Assembly: GCF_018619475.1 (NCBI RefSeq)
Contig: NZ_JAHFZG010000010.1
Span: 1 to 64,000 of the forward strand
Length of the DNA stretch: 64,000 nt
Source of the DNA: Rhodomicrobium sp. Az07
Lineage (GTDB): Bacteria; Pseudomonadota; Alphaproteobacteria; Rhizobiales; Rhodomicrobiaceae
Reading direction: 5' to 3'
This document shows positions 18,304 through 26,791 of this stretch, in pieces. The position numbers and the translations under genes were made by a program. Position 1 is the stretch's first letter, and every line of letters begins with the position of its first letter. The notes beneath the pieces were generated by a model, which saw only the letters and a program-made list of their open reading frames with translations, did not search any database and was not told the origin of the DNA.

Positions 18304-18384
18304 TCTTTATGCCCTTGTTGCGGACGCTTATTTAAGGTTGCATACTATAAAGTCCAGCGCCACTCGAACGCGTTTTCGGTTGTT

Positions 18385-19284
18385 ATGGATACTGAACGGC
18401 CATCCCCACGCTTTTCCGGCATCGATGTATGGGAGCCGCTCGACGCGCTCGACGCGATGATCGAGGGGCAGTTCGCCGCCGTTGCCGCCGTGCGCGCGGC
18501 GCGGCGCGACATCCTTCGCGCCGTGCTTGCGATGGAGAAACGGCTCGCCAGCGGCGGTCGCCTCGTCTATGCGGGCGCGGGCACGTCGGGCCGCCTCGCG
18601 GTGCAGGACGGCGCGGAACTGATGCCCACCTTCAGCTGGCCGAAAGATCGCCTCGTGCTGCTGCTCGCGGGCGGCGACGAAGCCATGGTGCAGGCCGTGG
18701 AGGGGGCGGAGGACGAAACGCATCGCGCCGCCGAACTCATCCGCGTGGAGCACGGCGTCGGCGCGAATGACGTGCTGATCGCGGTCGCCGCCAGCGGCAG
18801 GACGCCGTTCACGCTATCGGCGCTGCGCGAGGCGAAGAAACTCGGCGCGCTCACCGTGGGTGTCGCGAACAACCCCGATACGCCGCTTCTCCTGGAAGCG
18901 GACTGTCCGATCTGCCTCGAAACGGGGTCGGAGCCCATCGCCGGGTCGACGCGCATGAACGCGGGAACGGCGCAGCGCATTACGCTCGCGATGCTGTCCT
19001 CGCTCGTGATGATCCGCCTCGGGCGCGTGTACGAAGGGCTGATGGTCGAGGTGCAGGCCGTGAACGCGAAGCTTGTCGGGCGTCGCGAAAAGATGCTCGT
19101 GCATCTCACCGGCAAGGACTTGGGCGCGGTGCGTGAAGCGCTGGCGCAGACGGGCGGCAATATCAAGCTTGCGGTGCTTCTGCTGCAAGGGTGTGCGCTC
19201 GACGAGGCCCGCGCGCTGCTCGAACGCACGGGGGGTCGTCTCCGCGAGGCGCTGACGCTCGCCGGAAGGGGCGGGGCGGGTTGA
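18385..19284 (+). CDS. murQ: N-acetylmuramic acid 6-phosphate etherase
   Basis: A 299-residue SIS-fold lyase that cleaves the lactyl ether of MurNAc-6-phosphate to give GlcNAc-6-phosphate, the substrate of the neighbouring NagA. Diagnostic stretches are GAGTSGRLAVQDGAEL, VAASGRTPFTLSAL, EPIAGSTRMNAGTAQ and the C-terminal helical tail with TGGNIKLAVLLLQG. The ATG at 18385 gives a normal family length; the same frame extends upstream over the divergent kinase gene but that part is not coding. There is no anmK, so the kinase at 17410 may supply MurNAc-6-phosphate. Confidence 0.94.
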   Translation: MDTERPSPRFSGIDVWEPLDALDAMIEGQFAAVAAVRAARRDILRAVLAMEKRLASGGRLVYAGAGTSGRLAVQDGAELMPTFSWPKDRLVLLLAGGDEAMVQAVEGAEDETHRAAELIRVEHGVGANDVLIAVAASGRTPFTLSALREAKKLGALTVGVANNPDTPLLLEADCPICLETGSEPIAGSTRMNAGTAQRITLAMLSSLVMIRLGRVYEGLMVEVQAVNAKLVGRREKMLVHLTGKDLGAVREALAQTGGNIKLAVLLLQGCALDEARALLERTGGRLREALTLAGRGGAG

Positions 19285-19311
19285 TCGCCGCGCCCGCCGA
19301 CTGAGCCGATC

Positions 19312-20178
19312 TCAATTCCCGTTTTCGAGCCGCTTCCCGAAGGACGAAATCAGATCGTCGACGCCCGCCGGGCCGCTGTTTTCCGTGACGGGTTGCGTCA
19401 CCGAGGACGCGCGCTTGTCGGCGCCGTGACGGTCTCGCCGCTGGGGGGCGCCGGTCGGATCGCGGAAAACGTCGGGATCGTGTTCGTGCGCGGGTTCGAC
19501 GGCGTGGTGATCGTGATGCGGTTCCGCATGCGCGGCCGACGGTGCGCTCACGGGTTCGGCCGAATGCTCGTCCTGCGGCGGCACCGGCTTGACCGGGCTG
19601 CCGCCCTTGGCGACGATCACGGCCGCCGGGCGCAAGACGCGTTCCCCGATCTTGTAGCCGGCCTGAAGCACCTGCACGACCACATCGGCAGGCACGTTGG
19701 GCACGTCGACCTTGATCATCGCCTCTGAAGTATGCGGATCGAATTTCTCGCCGAGCGGCTCGAAGCGCGTGATGCCGTGACGCTCGAAAACCTTGAGAAG
19801 CTCGCGCTCCGTCACCTCCACGCCTTCCAGCAGCGTCTTCAAAGCCGGGGTCTGATCCGATGCCGCTTCCTTCTGCGCGGCTTCGATCGCGCGACGCAGA
19901 TTGTCGGCGATGCCGATGGCATCCTTGCCGAATTCGGAGGACGCATATTTCGCGGTTTCAGCCTTCTCGCGCTCGCTGCGCCTGCGGTAGTTCTCCATCT
20001 CCGCGAGCAAGCGCAGATGCTTGTCCTTGAGATCGGTATTCTCGGCCCTCACGTCGGCCAGCATCTGCGCCAGCGCCTTCACCTGCTCTTCGGTGGCAGG
20101 CGGATTCTGGTCGCGACCGAGAGAATCGCTATTTTCCGGCCCGTTCGCGTCCGAGGGCCCGTCCGGGGTATCGTTCAT
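19312..20178 (-). CDS. grpE: GrpE nucleotide exchange factor with long His/acid-rich tail
   Basis: A 288-residue protein. The core (about 30-195) is GrpE: a long N-terminal helix (LLAEMENYRRRSEREK) and the beta-domain with KFDPHTSEAMIKVD and GYKIGERVLRPAAVIVAKG. GrpE releases ADP from DnaK. The core is followed by about 85 extra residues rich in His, Glu, Asp and Pro (for example HAEPHHDHHAVEPAHEHDPD). Typical GrpE proteins end soon after the beta-domain, so this tail is unusual. The gene follows hrcA on the same strand after 96 bases, a common alphaproteobacterial heat-shock arrangement. Confidence 0.95.
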   Translation of the reverse strand: MNDTPDGPSDANGPENSDSLGRDQNPPATEEQVKALAQMLADVRAENTDLKDKHLRLLAEMENYRRRSEREKAETAKYASSEFGKDAIGIADNLRRAIEAAQKEAASDQTPALKTLLEGVEVTERELLKVFERHGITRFEPLGEKFDPHTSEAMIKVDVPNVPADVVVQVLQAGYKIGERVLRPAAVIVAKGGSPVKPVPPQDEHSAEPVSAPSAAHAEPHHDHHAVEPAHEHDPDVFRDPTGAPQRRDRHGADKRASSVTQPVTENSGPAGVDDLISSFGKRLENGN

Positions 20179-20274
20179 GGTATTGTGCCGTTTCCGTTAC
20201 GATGAGGATCAGCCGCTATCCTCGACCTACGATTCGCGATTTTTGAAGCTATATCGGCGGTTTCGCCGGGATAA

Positions 20275-21378
20275 TCAAGCGAGCACGCGGCTGACCAGCT
20301 TGGCTGTAAAATCAACCATGGGGATAATACGGCCGTAATTGAGCCGTGTCGGGCCGATGACGCCGAGAACGCCCACGATCTTGCGCTCATGATCCTGGAA
20401 CGGAGCGACGATCAGGGAAGAGCCCGACAGAGAAAACAGATTGTTCTCGGAGCCGATAAAGATGCGGACGCCTTCCGCCTTTTCCGCGAGGTCGAGAAGG
20501 TGGATGAGCGCCTTCTGCGATTCGAGATCTTCGAAAAGCAGCCGGATGCGTTCTAGGTCTTCCACCGCCTTGAGGTCGTTCAGGAGGCGCGACTGGCCGC
20601 GCACGATCAGGCTGCGATTGTCCTCGCGCCCGCCCGACCACTGCGCGAGACCGGACCGCACGAGCTTCGCGGTGAGCGCGTCGAGTTCGGCCTGCCTCGC
20701 CTTGAGTTCCTCCTCGATCTTTTCGCGCGCCTCGGGAAGCGTAACGCCGCGAATTTTCGCGTTGAGGTAGTTCGTCGCTTCGACGAGTGCCTGCGGGGGC
20801 AGGCCCTCCGGCAAATTCAGCACGCGGTTTTCGACGCTGCCGTCGTCGCCCGCCAGCACGAGCAGCGCGCGCTTGGCGTCGAGGCTCACGAATTCGATGT
20901 GCTTCAGGCGGCTTACCTGCTTCTCGGCGAGCACGACGCCCGCGCAGCGCGACAGGCCCGAGAGAAGATCGCCCGCCTCCGCCAGCACCTCTGATGTGAC
21001 GGCATTTTCGCGGTGATAGTCGCGCAGAAGCTGCCGTTCGAGTTGCTCGCGCTCCGTTTCCTCGATGCTGCCGACTTCGAGCAGCCCGTCGACGAACAGG
21101 CGCAAGCCGGTCTGTGTCGGGATGCGGCCCGCGCTCACGTGCGGCGCGTAGATCAGCCCCTGCGCTTCGAGGTCTGACATCACGTTGCGGACTGATGCGG
21201 GCGACAGCGTCATCGGAAGCTGGCGCGACAGATGTCGCGATCCGACCGGCTCGCCCGTTTCGAGATAGGTCTCGACGATGCTCCGGAAGATTTCCCGGTA
21301 GCGCTCATTCAGTTCGAGCAGCCCGTTTGCCTGACTCAATTCGAGGGCGGGCGCGCGCAACTCTTGCCGCTTCGACAT
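20275..21378 (-). CDS. hrcA: Heat-inducible transcription repressor HrcA
   Basis: A 367-residue repressor. It has an N-terminal winged helix ([36 protein letters not shown]) and the family signature [21 protein letters not shown]-terminal GAF-like inducer-binding region follows with [11 protein letters not shown]. HrcA binds CIRCE operators of groESL/dnaK-type promoters and needs GroEL for activity. The ATG at 21378 follows an AAGGACG site and is preferred over an earlier frame start. I found no CIRCE inverted repeat in this window, so its own promoter is probably not autoregulated through CIRCE. Confidence 0.95.
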   Translation of the reverse strand: MSKRQELRAPALELSQANGLLELNERYREIFRSIVETYLETGEPVGSRHLSRQLPMTLSPASVRNVMSDLEAQGLIYAPHVSAGRIPTQTGLRLFVDGLLEVGSIEETEREQLERQLLRDYHRENAVTSEVLAEAGDLLSGLSRCAGVVLAEKQVSRLKHIEFVSLDAKRALLVLAGDDGSVENRVLNLPEGLPPQALVEATNYLNAKIRGVTLPEAREKIEEELKARQAELDALTAKLVRSGLAQWSGGREDNRSLIVRGQSRLLNDLKAVEDLERIRLLFEDLESQKALIHLLDLAEKAEGVRIFIGSENNLFSLSGSSLIVAPFQDHERKIVGVLGVIGPTRLNYGRIIPMVDFTAKLVSRVLA

Positions 21379-21406
21379 GCTTCGCGTCCTTGTTCCAAAC
21401 CTTTCG

Positions 21407-21435
21407 AAGGTAAGGTCGCGCGGCCCCGCCGTCAA
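21407..21435 (-). promoter_or_regulatory. Predicted sigma-70-type promoter of hrcA
   Basis: On the minus strand, TTGACG (21435-21430) and TACCTT (21412-21407) are separated by 17 bases. They sit 29 bases upstream of the hrcA ATG. The -35 box is one base from the consensus. It does not resemble the sigma-32 consensus. Confidence 0.5.
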
Positions 21436-21445
21436 ATACTACGCT

Positions 21446-21943
21446 CTATCGCCGTGGCGGAATCACCTCCACCAGCAGCTTGATCGCGGGTGCGCCGGAC
21501 GCAGCCGCCACGCTTGCGAGGGTATCCGCGGTCGATGTCACCTTGTAGCCGCGCTGAAGGAGGCTCGCTTTCAGCGCATCCGGCGTGGTCTTCAGAACCG
21601 GGGCGAGCGCGTCGAGCGGCGTCTGCGTCATCAGCATGACGGCCGCTCGCGGCGAACCCGTCTGGCCTTTCATCGCCGCCGGAACCGCGAACGCAGCGGC
21701 GGCCGCTAGCGTGAGGACGAGCGGAACCACCATCGAGCCGCGCCGGAAATAGCCTTTCATCGCGCCCCAGTTTCGCCAGACGTGAATGAAGAAGGGCACA
21801 AGCAACAGCAGACTGAGCCATTCATGCATGCTGTGAAAGAGGTTCGAGCCCAGATGAAAGAAAAGCGCCAACCCTGAAATCGCGGAAACCGCAAAAAGGC
21901 CGAACGTGAACGGCGTCGTCACGCGCCCGAGAAATCCATTCAT
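21446..21943 (-). CDS. Small membrane protein, DUF4405-like
   Basis: A 165-residue protein with three predicted helices (about 10-30, 38-60 and 72-92) followed by a soluble tail. His pairs in the second helix region (HSMHEWLSLLLLVPFFIHVW) are positioned as in DUF4405/cytochrome-b-like membrane proteins, where they could bind heme. The tail (about 100-160, with TTPDALKASLLQRGYKV) resembles a small DUF4405-associated repeat domain. A GAAGGAC ribosome site precedes the ATG. Function unknown. It is divergent from the sigma factor operon and tandem with hrcA. Confidence 0.65.
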   Translation of the reverse strand: MNGFLGRVTTPFTFGLFAVSAISGLALFFHLGSNLFHSMHEWLSLLLLVPFFIHVWRNWGAMKGYFRRGSMVVPLVLTLAAAAAFAVPAAMKGQTGSPRAAVMLMTQTPLDALAPVLKTTPDALKASLLQRGYKVTSTADTLASVAAASGAPAIKLLVEVIPPRR

Positions 21944-22043
21944 GAGATGTGTCCTTCAAACGAAGCTGCCGCGCCGGGCGCTTCGGTGGTGCATCGGTTT
22001 CGGTCGCGGCGGAGCGATCTGCGAACTCGCCCGCCGCCTGAAG

Positions 22044-22103
22044 CTTGGACACGGCGGCGGCGCGAAACCCTGCGCAGGATTTTTGCGCCTGCCGTGTCCA
22101 AAG
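22044..22103. repeat. Long intergenic palindrome upstream of the ECF sigma gene
   Basis: Arms CTTGGACACGGC (22044-22055) and GCCGTGTCCAAAG (22091-22103) pair. Further pairing of GGCGC with GCGCC lies inside, and the centre is a CCTGCGCAGG palindrome. The whole could form a 60-base hairpin or cruciform. It lies in the divergent gap between the DUF4405-like gene and the sigma factor gene. It may be a dispersed repeat or a regulatory structure. Confidence 0.5.
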
Positions 22104-22149
22104 TGGTAAGCAGGCGCCATTGCGGGCCTTGCGCGACGAGGCGGAGAGC

Positions 22150-22833
22150 GTGACTATCGAGGCCGTTGCATGGATGTACGAAGAAACGCTGGCGAGGCCA
22201 TTCGTCGTGTCGCCGCCCAAGGATAGCCCGCGCCGGAACGCCGCGCCCGAGACCCGCCGCGCCGCCGTTTCCGCCGAAGCGACCGACGAGGCCCTGATGT
22301 TAAGCGTGGCGCGGGGCGACGAGGCCGCCTTCCGCAACCTCGCTGCCCGCCACGCCGCGCGAACGCTCGCGCTGTCGCGGCGCATGCTTGCGAATCCGGC
22401 CGATGCCGAGGAGATCGTGCAGGAGGCGATGCTGCGCGTTTGGGTGAATGCCCCGCGTTGGCGCGCCGAGGCCGCTTTCAAGACGTGGCTTTATCGCGTG
22501 GTCGTCAATCTCTGTCTCAATAGGCAACGGCAGAAGACTTTCGCCCCGCTCGACGACGCGGCTGTGGTGCCGGACCCGTCGCCTTCCGCGCAGGCGAGCC
22601 TCGAAAGGCGGGAAGCGGATGCCGCCGTCGCGCGCGCGATCGCCGATCTGCCGGATCGCCAGCGCGCGGCCATCGTGCTGACCTACTACGAAGACCTCAG
22701 CAACGCCGAGGCCGCATCCGTGCTGGAGGCCAGCGTTTCAAGCGTCGAAGCGTTGCTCGTGCGCGCGAAGCGAACGCTGCGCGACGCCCTTCGCCCGCAA
22801 TCCGATGACCTTACGTCCGGGAGCCGCCCATGA
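22150..22833 (+). CDS. ECF-family RNA polymerase sigma factor
   Basis: About 227 residues. Region 2 lies near 55-120 (DEALMLSVARGDEAAFRNLA, DAEEIVQEAMLRVW, FKTWLYRVVVNLCLN). Region 4 lies near 150-210 (LPDRQRAAIVLTYYEDLSNAEAA, SSVEALLVRAKRTLRD). Regions 1 and 3 are absent, as in ECF sigma factors. The GTG at 22150 follows GCGGAGAG; an ATG at 22174 is an alternative. It overlaps the next gene (ATGA), whose product has the layout of an anti-sigma factor. It probably directs the response to a metal or envelope stress sensed by the two following membrane proteins. Confidence 0.88.
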   Translation: MTIEAVAWMYEETLARPFVVSPPKDSPRRNAAPETRRAAVSAEATDEALMLSVARGDEAAFRNLAARHAARTLALSRRMLANPADAEEIVQEAMLRVWVNAPRWRAEAAFKTWLYRVVVNLCLNRQRQKTFAPLDDAAVVPDPSPSAQASLERREADAAVARAIADLPDRQRAAIVLTYYEDLSNAEAASVLEASVSSVEALLVRAKRTLRDALRPQSDDLTSGSRP

Positions 22834-23348
22834 TCCGCCCGTCTATGACCCGCGCCCGTTTTCAGGATCTTCTCGATATCCATGGGAGCGACGTTGCCGC
22901 ATGGCCCGACGCGGATCGCAGCGCCGCCGCCCGCCTCATTGCCTACGACGCCGATGCGGCGGCCGCCTTCGCCGAAGCGCGGCGTCTCGACGGCCTCATT
23001 CGCGCAAGCCTCTCGGCTTCGCCAGACGAAGCCGGGAGCGAAGCCATTGCCGCGCGCCTCATCGACGCTCTGCCGAGGGCGCTTCCGCCTCAGGCGCCCG
23101 TCGACGGTGCGAGGCTGGTGAAACCGGCGCGGCGCCAGGTTGCGGAAATCATGTCGCGGAACCGGCTTTTCTCGCGCCCAATCCTGCCGAGGGCGGCCGC
23201 GCTTTCGCTTGCGGCGGCCTGCGGCATCGCACTCGGCGTTTTCTGGGCGCATAAGATCACTCAGGACGAACAGATAGCGGCGGCATCGGAAGCCACCGAC
23301 GTCATGGCTGTTATTTTTCAGTCCGAAACCGCGATTGGAACCTTCTGA
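22830..23348 (+). CDS. Anti-sigma-like membrane protein
   Basis: A 172-residue protein with a soluble N-terminal part of about 110 residues (opening RFQDLLDIHGSDVAAWPDAD), one membrane helix (about 123-142, AAALSLAAACGIALGVFWA) and a short periplasmic end. The N-terminal WP-containing pattern is common in small alphaproteobacterial proteins encoded after ECF sigma genes. Size, topology and the ATGA/TGATG overlaps on both sides support an anti-sigma role, inferred from context. Confidence 0.65.
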   Translation: MIRPSMTRARFQDLLDIHGSDVAAWPDADRSAAARLIAYDADAAAAFAEARRLDGLIRASLSASPDEAGSEAIAARLIDALPRALPPQAPVDGARLVKPARRQVAEIMSRNRLFSRPILPRAAALSLAAACGIALGVFWAHKITQDEQIAAASEATDVMAVIFQSETAIGTF

Positions 23349-23818
23349 TGAGCGCGCAAGACACCATCGCCGCCGAAAGCCGTTCACGGCGCGGACTGCT
23401 TTTCTGGTCTCTCGCCCTGAACATTTTTTTCATCTTCGGCGTCGTCGCGTTTTCGCTCGCGCTATTATTCAAACCGGCGTTTCGCGGCGGCGGCGGTCCC
23501 GCCTACCAGATCGAGAGGATGGCCGCTCGACTTCCCGCGCAGGACGGCACGCGCCTCATGGTTGCGCTTGGCGAACGTGCGGGCGCGGTCGATGAGGCAC
23601 ATGTCGCCGCACACAAGGCGCGGGACGCCCTGCGGCTCGCGTTGCGAGCAGAACCCTATGACGGCGATGCCACACGCAAGGCTATGATGGATGCGCAGGA
23701 GGCTCGTCGCAGGCTTGAGACGGTCGTTCAAGGGATCATTGCATCGGCGGCGGCGGACATGTCGGCGGACGGCCGCGCGAAGCTCGCGGAATGGCGGCCC
23801 CGGCCGCCCCGCAAATAG
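23348..23818 (+). CDS. Periplasmic heavy-metal sensor-like protein
   Basis: A 156-residue protein with an N-terminal membrane anchor (about 17-42). The helical periplasmic domain (about 55-145) has the pattern of the CpxP/Spy-like and CnrX/NccX 'periplasmic heavy metal sensor' group (LRAEPYDGDATRKAMMDAQE). It has no Cys and few His, so metal binding is not obvious. It overlaps the anti-sigma-like gene by one base and completes a three-gene sigma/anti-sigma/sensor unit, as in cnrYXH-type systems. Confidence 0.65.
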   Translation: MSAQDTIAAESRSRRGLLFWSLALNIFFIFGVVAFSLALLFKPAFRGGGGPAYQIERMAARLPAQDGTRLMVALGERAGAVDEAHVAAHKARDALRLALRAEPYDGDATRKAMMDAQEARRRLETVVQGIIASAAADMSADGRAKLAEWRPRPPRK

Positions 23819-23845
23819 AGCGCCATCGGCAACGGGCGCGCCGGA

Positions 23846-25141
23846 TTATCGCGTTTCGACGCGGAGCCTTTGCAGCAGATCCCTGATGGGATGATGCGCC
23901 CACGCCTTCGTCACGAAATCGCGGTGATCGGTGCCGGGTTCGGTTGAGATGAACGTCACGCTTCCGCTGCGAAGCGGCCCCTTCAGCCTGGTGTTCAGCG
24001 CCACGTCCTTGCCCTTGAGGATGTCGGCAAGCTCCGTGTTGCGCGCCCGCGTGGATGACGCATAGGCGCTGAGAAAAAATGCCTTCTCTCGCGACGAAAT
24101 CCAGTTCGCGAATGTGTCCGTCTCGCCGTAGAGCGCGTCGAGAAGCACCACGCCGCGCACGCGTTCGTCCGCGCCGCCGTGGCGGATGCAGGAAGCCGCC
24201 GTGGCGTAGCCGCCGCTATAGGCGACGATGACCACGGGCATGCGGTCGAAATAGGCCCTGGAGCGCGCATCGCCGTGGAGCTTCGCGAGTTCGTTGCTCG
24301 CCTCGTCGAGGAAGCGGCGGAGACCGCCCCGCTCCCAGAGCTTGCCCGCGCTCGAATCCGCCGCGTCGGACGCAAGTTGCGGCGCGACGAGCACAGCATT
24401 GACGCCCGCCTCGGACACCTGCTCCGGCACGCGCTGACGCTTGATGACGTCGCGCTGCAGGGTGGCGCCGTGCCCGTGCAGGAACAGCACCATGAGCGCG
24501 GGGCGGCGGAGGTCGAGACCGCGCGGAATGTGAAGCAGGGTGCGGCTGTCGCTGTAGGTCTGATCCTCCCAATAAACCGCGCCGCTCGGCGTGCCGTGGC
24601 CGCGTCTGCCGCCATCGTTGACATTCAGGAACGGGTGGCCGGTCGCCGGATTTGTGCCGCCATAAGGAAATGGCGCGCTCTGGAAAGGTACGAGCTTCGT
24701 GCGCGTCCGCCTGAGTGGAAGGAGCGGCGGTTCCGCTCTGATGGGCGAGCCTTTCCTGGCCATCTTGACGGGCACCAGCAGCGAGGGCGCCTGCGCCTCC
24801 ACCGGCATGGAAGCTGCCATAAGCATCGCCTCGGCGGGCTCGCGTCTTTCGACCGGGCGCTGTTCGGGTGGCGGCGCGACCGAAGCGATGGCGAGTGCCG
24901 GGGCGACGGCTTTCGGCTGCGGCCGTCTGAGAAAGTCCTGCTTGGCGGATCGATTCAAACGGTCGCCGGCATCGGGGCTTGTCGCAGCGAGGCCGGATGG
25001 GGGAAGTTCCATGCTGAACGCGGACGAGTTCGGCGTCTGCGCGATATCGACGGCTTCCGTTTCGGACCGGCACCCTGCCGCCATAATCGCGAGCGCCGCG
25101 ACAATCGGGAGACGCAGCCCCGAAAAAAGCTCCAGAGACAT
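23846..25141 (-). CDS. Lipoprotein with alpha/beta-hydrolase domain
   Basis: About 431 residues. A lipoprotein signal ends at MAAGC (about residue 24) and is followed by about 140 residues of low-complexity Pro/Ala-rich linker. An alpha/beta-hydrolase domain (about 165-425) has LFLHGHGATL (oxyanion region), nucleophile elbow VAYSGGYA and a late His in PGTDHRDF. It is therefore probably a surface- or periplasm-facing esterase or peptidase-like enzyme of unknown substrate. The ATG at 25141 begins the lipoprotein signal; longer frames reach 25249 but add nothing recognisable. It converges on the sigma operon. Confidence 0.72.
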   Translation of the reverse strand: MSLELFSGLRLPIVAALAIMAAGCRSETEAVDIAQTPNSSAFSMELPPSGLAATSPDAGDRLNRSAKQDFLRRPQPKAVAPALAIASVAPPPEQRPVERREPAEAMLMAASMPVEAQAPSLLVPVKMARKGSPIRAEPPLLPLRRTRTKLVPFQSAPFPYGGTNPATGHPFLNVNDGGRRGHGTPSGAVYWEDQTYSDSRTLLHIPRGLDLRRPALMVLFLHGHGATLQRDVIKRQRVPEQVSEAGVNAVLVAPQLASDAADSSAGKLWERGGLRRFLDEASNELAKLHGDARSRAYFDRMPVVIVAYSGGYATAASCIRHGGADERVRGVVLLDALYGETDTFANWISSREKAFFLSAYASSTRARNTELADILKGKDVALNTRLKGPLRSGSVTFISTEPGTDHRDFVTKAWAHHPIRDLLQRLRVETR

Positions 25142-25409
25142 TCGCGGTAGGGTGGACACGGATACTCGCACGCTATTATCAACCAGATTTGGCACCCAGC
25201 ACTCGCCAGACGCGCGGAGCGCTATACCCCGCAATCGTGACCGCATCATGGGCCGTTCCCCGAGCTTGGACGAAAGGACTTTCTAAATGCCTTTCCCGCT
25301 AGAGTACGATCCGCTGGATGCACAGCCTAAGTTGCCACTATGCAACTACCAGACCATTAACCTTACCGGCGGAATTGTTGAAATCGTTCTCAGTTGATAT
25401 GAGCAGCGC

Positions 25410-26789
25410 ATGAGTGATGTATCGGTTTACGCGCAGGGGTCTGGCGCGACTTCATCCGGGGGGAAAAGCGGGTCTTTTGACCTCCCCAAGATATCCGTCG
25501 TAACGGCGACTGCCCTCGCGGTCGCCGACATGATCGGCACGGGCGTTTTCACGAGCCTCGGCTTCCAGGTTCGCGACATCCCCTCGGCCTTCTCGTTGCT
25601 CATGCTGTGGGTTGTCGGCGGCTTGGTCGCGCTCTGCGGGGCATTGTCCTATGCCGAGCTTGCGGCAGCCTTTCCGCGCTCCGGCGGCGAGTATAATTTC
25701 CTGTCGCGCGCCTTCCGCCCGGCCGTCGGCTTCATGGCCGGATGGATTTCCGCAACCGTCGGCTTCGCTGCGCCGGTCGCGCTCGCGGCGATGGCGTTCG
25801 GCCAGTATTTCGCCGGGGTCGTACCGGGCGCGCCCGTCCTGCTCCTCGGCCTCGCCGTCGTCTGGGGTGTTTCGCTCGTCCATCTGATGGGCGTGCAGAC
25901 AGGCAGCAAGCTGCAAAACATCTCCACCTTCGTGAAGTTCGGCCTGATCGTCGCCTTCATCGCGGCAGGTTTCATATGGGGCGAGGCGCAGCCGATCACC
26001 TTCGCTCCGTCCGCCGCCGATTTCGGCTATATGGCGAGCGCGCCTTTCGCGATCAGCCTCGTCTTCGTCCTCTATTCCTATTCGGGCTGGAACGCCGCGA
26101 CGTATATCGCGAGCGAGATCAAGGAGCCTGAAAAGACCCTCCCGCGCGCCCTTCTTTTCGGCGTGCTGATCGTGACCGTGCTCTACGTCGCCCTCAATGC
26201 CGTGTTTCTCTACACGACGCCGATCAGCGAAATGGCGGGCCAGATCGATGTCGGCCTGATCGCCGGTCGGCACATCTTCGGAGAAACCGGCGGCCAGATC
26301 GTAGCGGCGCTCATCTGCCTGGGCCTCGTTTCGGCCGTCAGCGCGATGATGTGGATCGGTCCCCGCGTGGCGCAGGTCATGGGCGAGGACAACGCGATGC
26401 TGTCCTTCTTCGCCCGGAAATCGCAGTCGGGCGTGCCGGTCAATGCGCTCGTCTTCCAGGTTGTCGTCGTGACGGCGCTGCTCTTCACGCAAGCCTTCGA
26501 GACGGTGCTCGAATTCATCCAGTTCGCGCTCACGCTCTGCTCCTTCCTGACCGTGCTCGGCGTCATCGTGCTGCGCATTCGCCGCCCGGACCTGCCGCGC
26601 CCGTACAAGGCCTGGGCCTATCCGCTGACGCCGGTCCTTTTCCTCGCGGTGACGGGGTCGGTGCTTGTCCACCTTCTCATCGAGCGGACGGGACAATCGC
26701 TCGCGAGCCTCGGTCTCATGATCGCGGGTCTTCTTATCTATGCAGTTTCAGCAAAGTTCAGCACGGCTCTCAGCAAGGGAATAGCTTGA
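25410..26789 (+). CDS. APC-superfamily amino acid permease
   Basis: A 459-residue permease with about 12 membrane helices. Family motifs are ADMIGTGVFTSLGFQ in helix 1, SYAELAAAFPRSGGEYNFL in the helix 2-3 region and YSYSGWNAATYIASEIKEPEKTLPRA after helix 6. It should import an amino acid or related amine by proton symport; the substrate cannot be assigned. A small palindrome (AGTTGC 25330-25335 / GCAACT 25342-25347) lies upstream and could be an operator. The next gene starts two bases after the stop and is probably in the same operon. Confidence 0.9.
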   Translation: MSDVSVYAQGSGATSSGGKSGSFDLPKISVVTATALAVADMIGTGVFTSLGFQVRDIPSAFSLLMLWVVGGLVALCGALSYAELAAAFPRSGGEYNFLSRAFRPAVGFMAGWISATVGFAAPVALAAMAFGQYFAGVVPGAPVLLLGLAVVWGVSLVHLMGVQTGSKLQNISTFVKFGLIVAFIAAGFIWGEAQPITFAPSAADFGYMASAPFAISLVFVLYSYSGWNAATYIASEIKEPEKTLPRALLFGVLIVTVLYVALNAVFLYTTPISEMAGQIDVGLIAGRHIFGETGGQIVAALICLGLVSAVSAMMWIGPRVAQVMGEDNAMLSFFARKSQSGVPVNALVFQVVVVTALLFTQAFETVLEFIQFALTLCSFLTVLGVIVLRIRRPDLPRPYKAWAYPLTPVLFLAVTGSVLVHLLIERTGQSLASLGLMIAGLLIYAVSAKFSTALSKGIA

Positions 26790-26791
26790 CC

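Noticed and set aside
17893-18384. In-frame upstream extension of murQ
   Set aside because: It overlaps the divergent kinase gene and would add 164 residues not found in MurQ proteins.
18304-18384. Specific promoter boxes in the murQ/kinase divergent gap
   Set aside because: Candidate TACTAT has a -35-like TTGCGG only at 19 bases; too weak to report as a feature.
21379-21445. CIRCE operator upstream of hrcA
   Set aside because: No TTAGCACTC/GAGTGCTAA arms are present here or elsewhere in the window.
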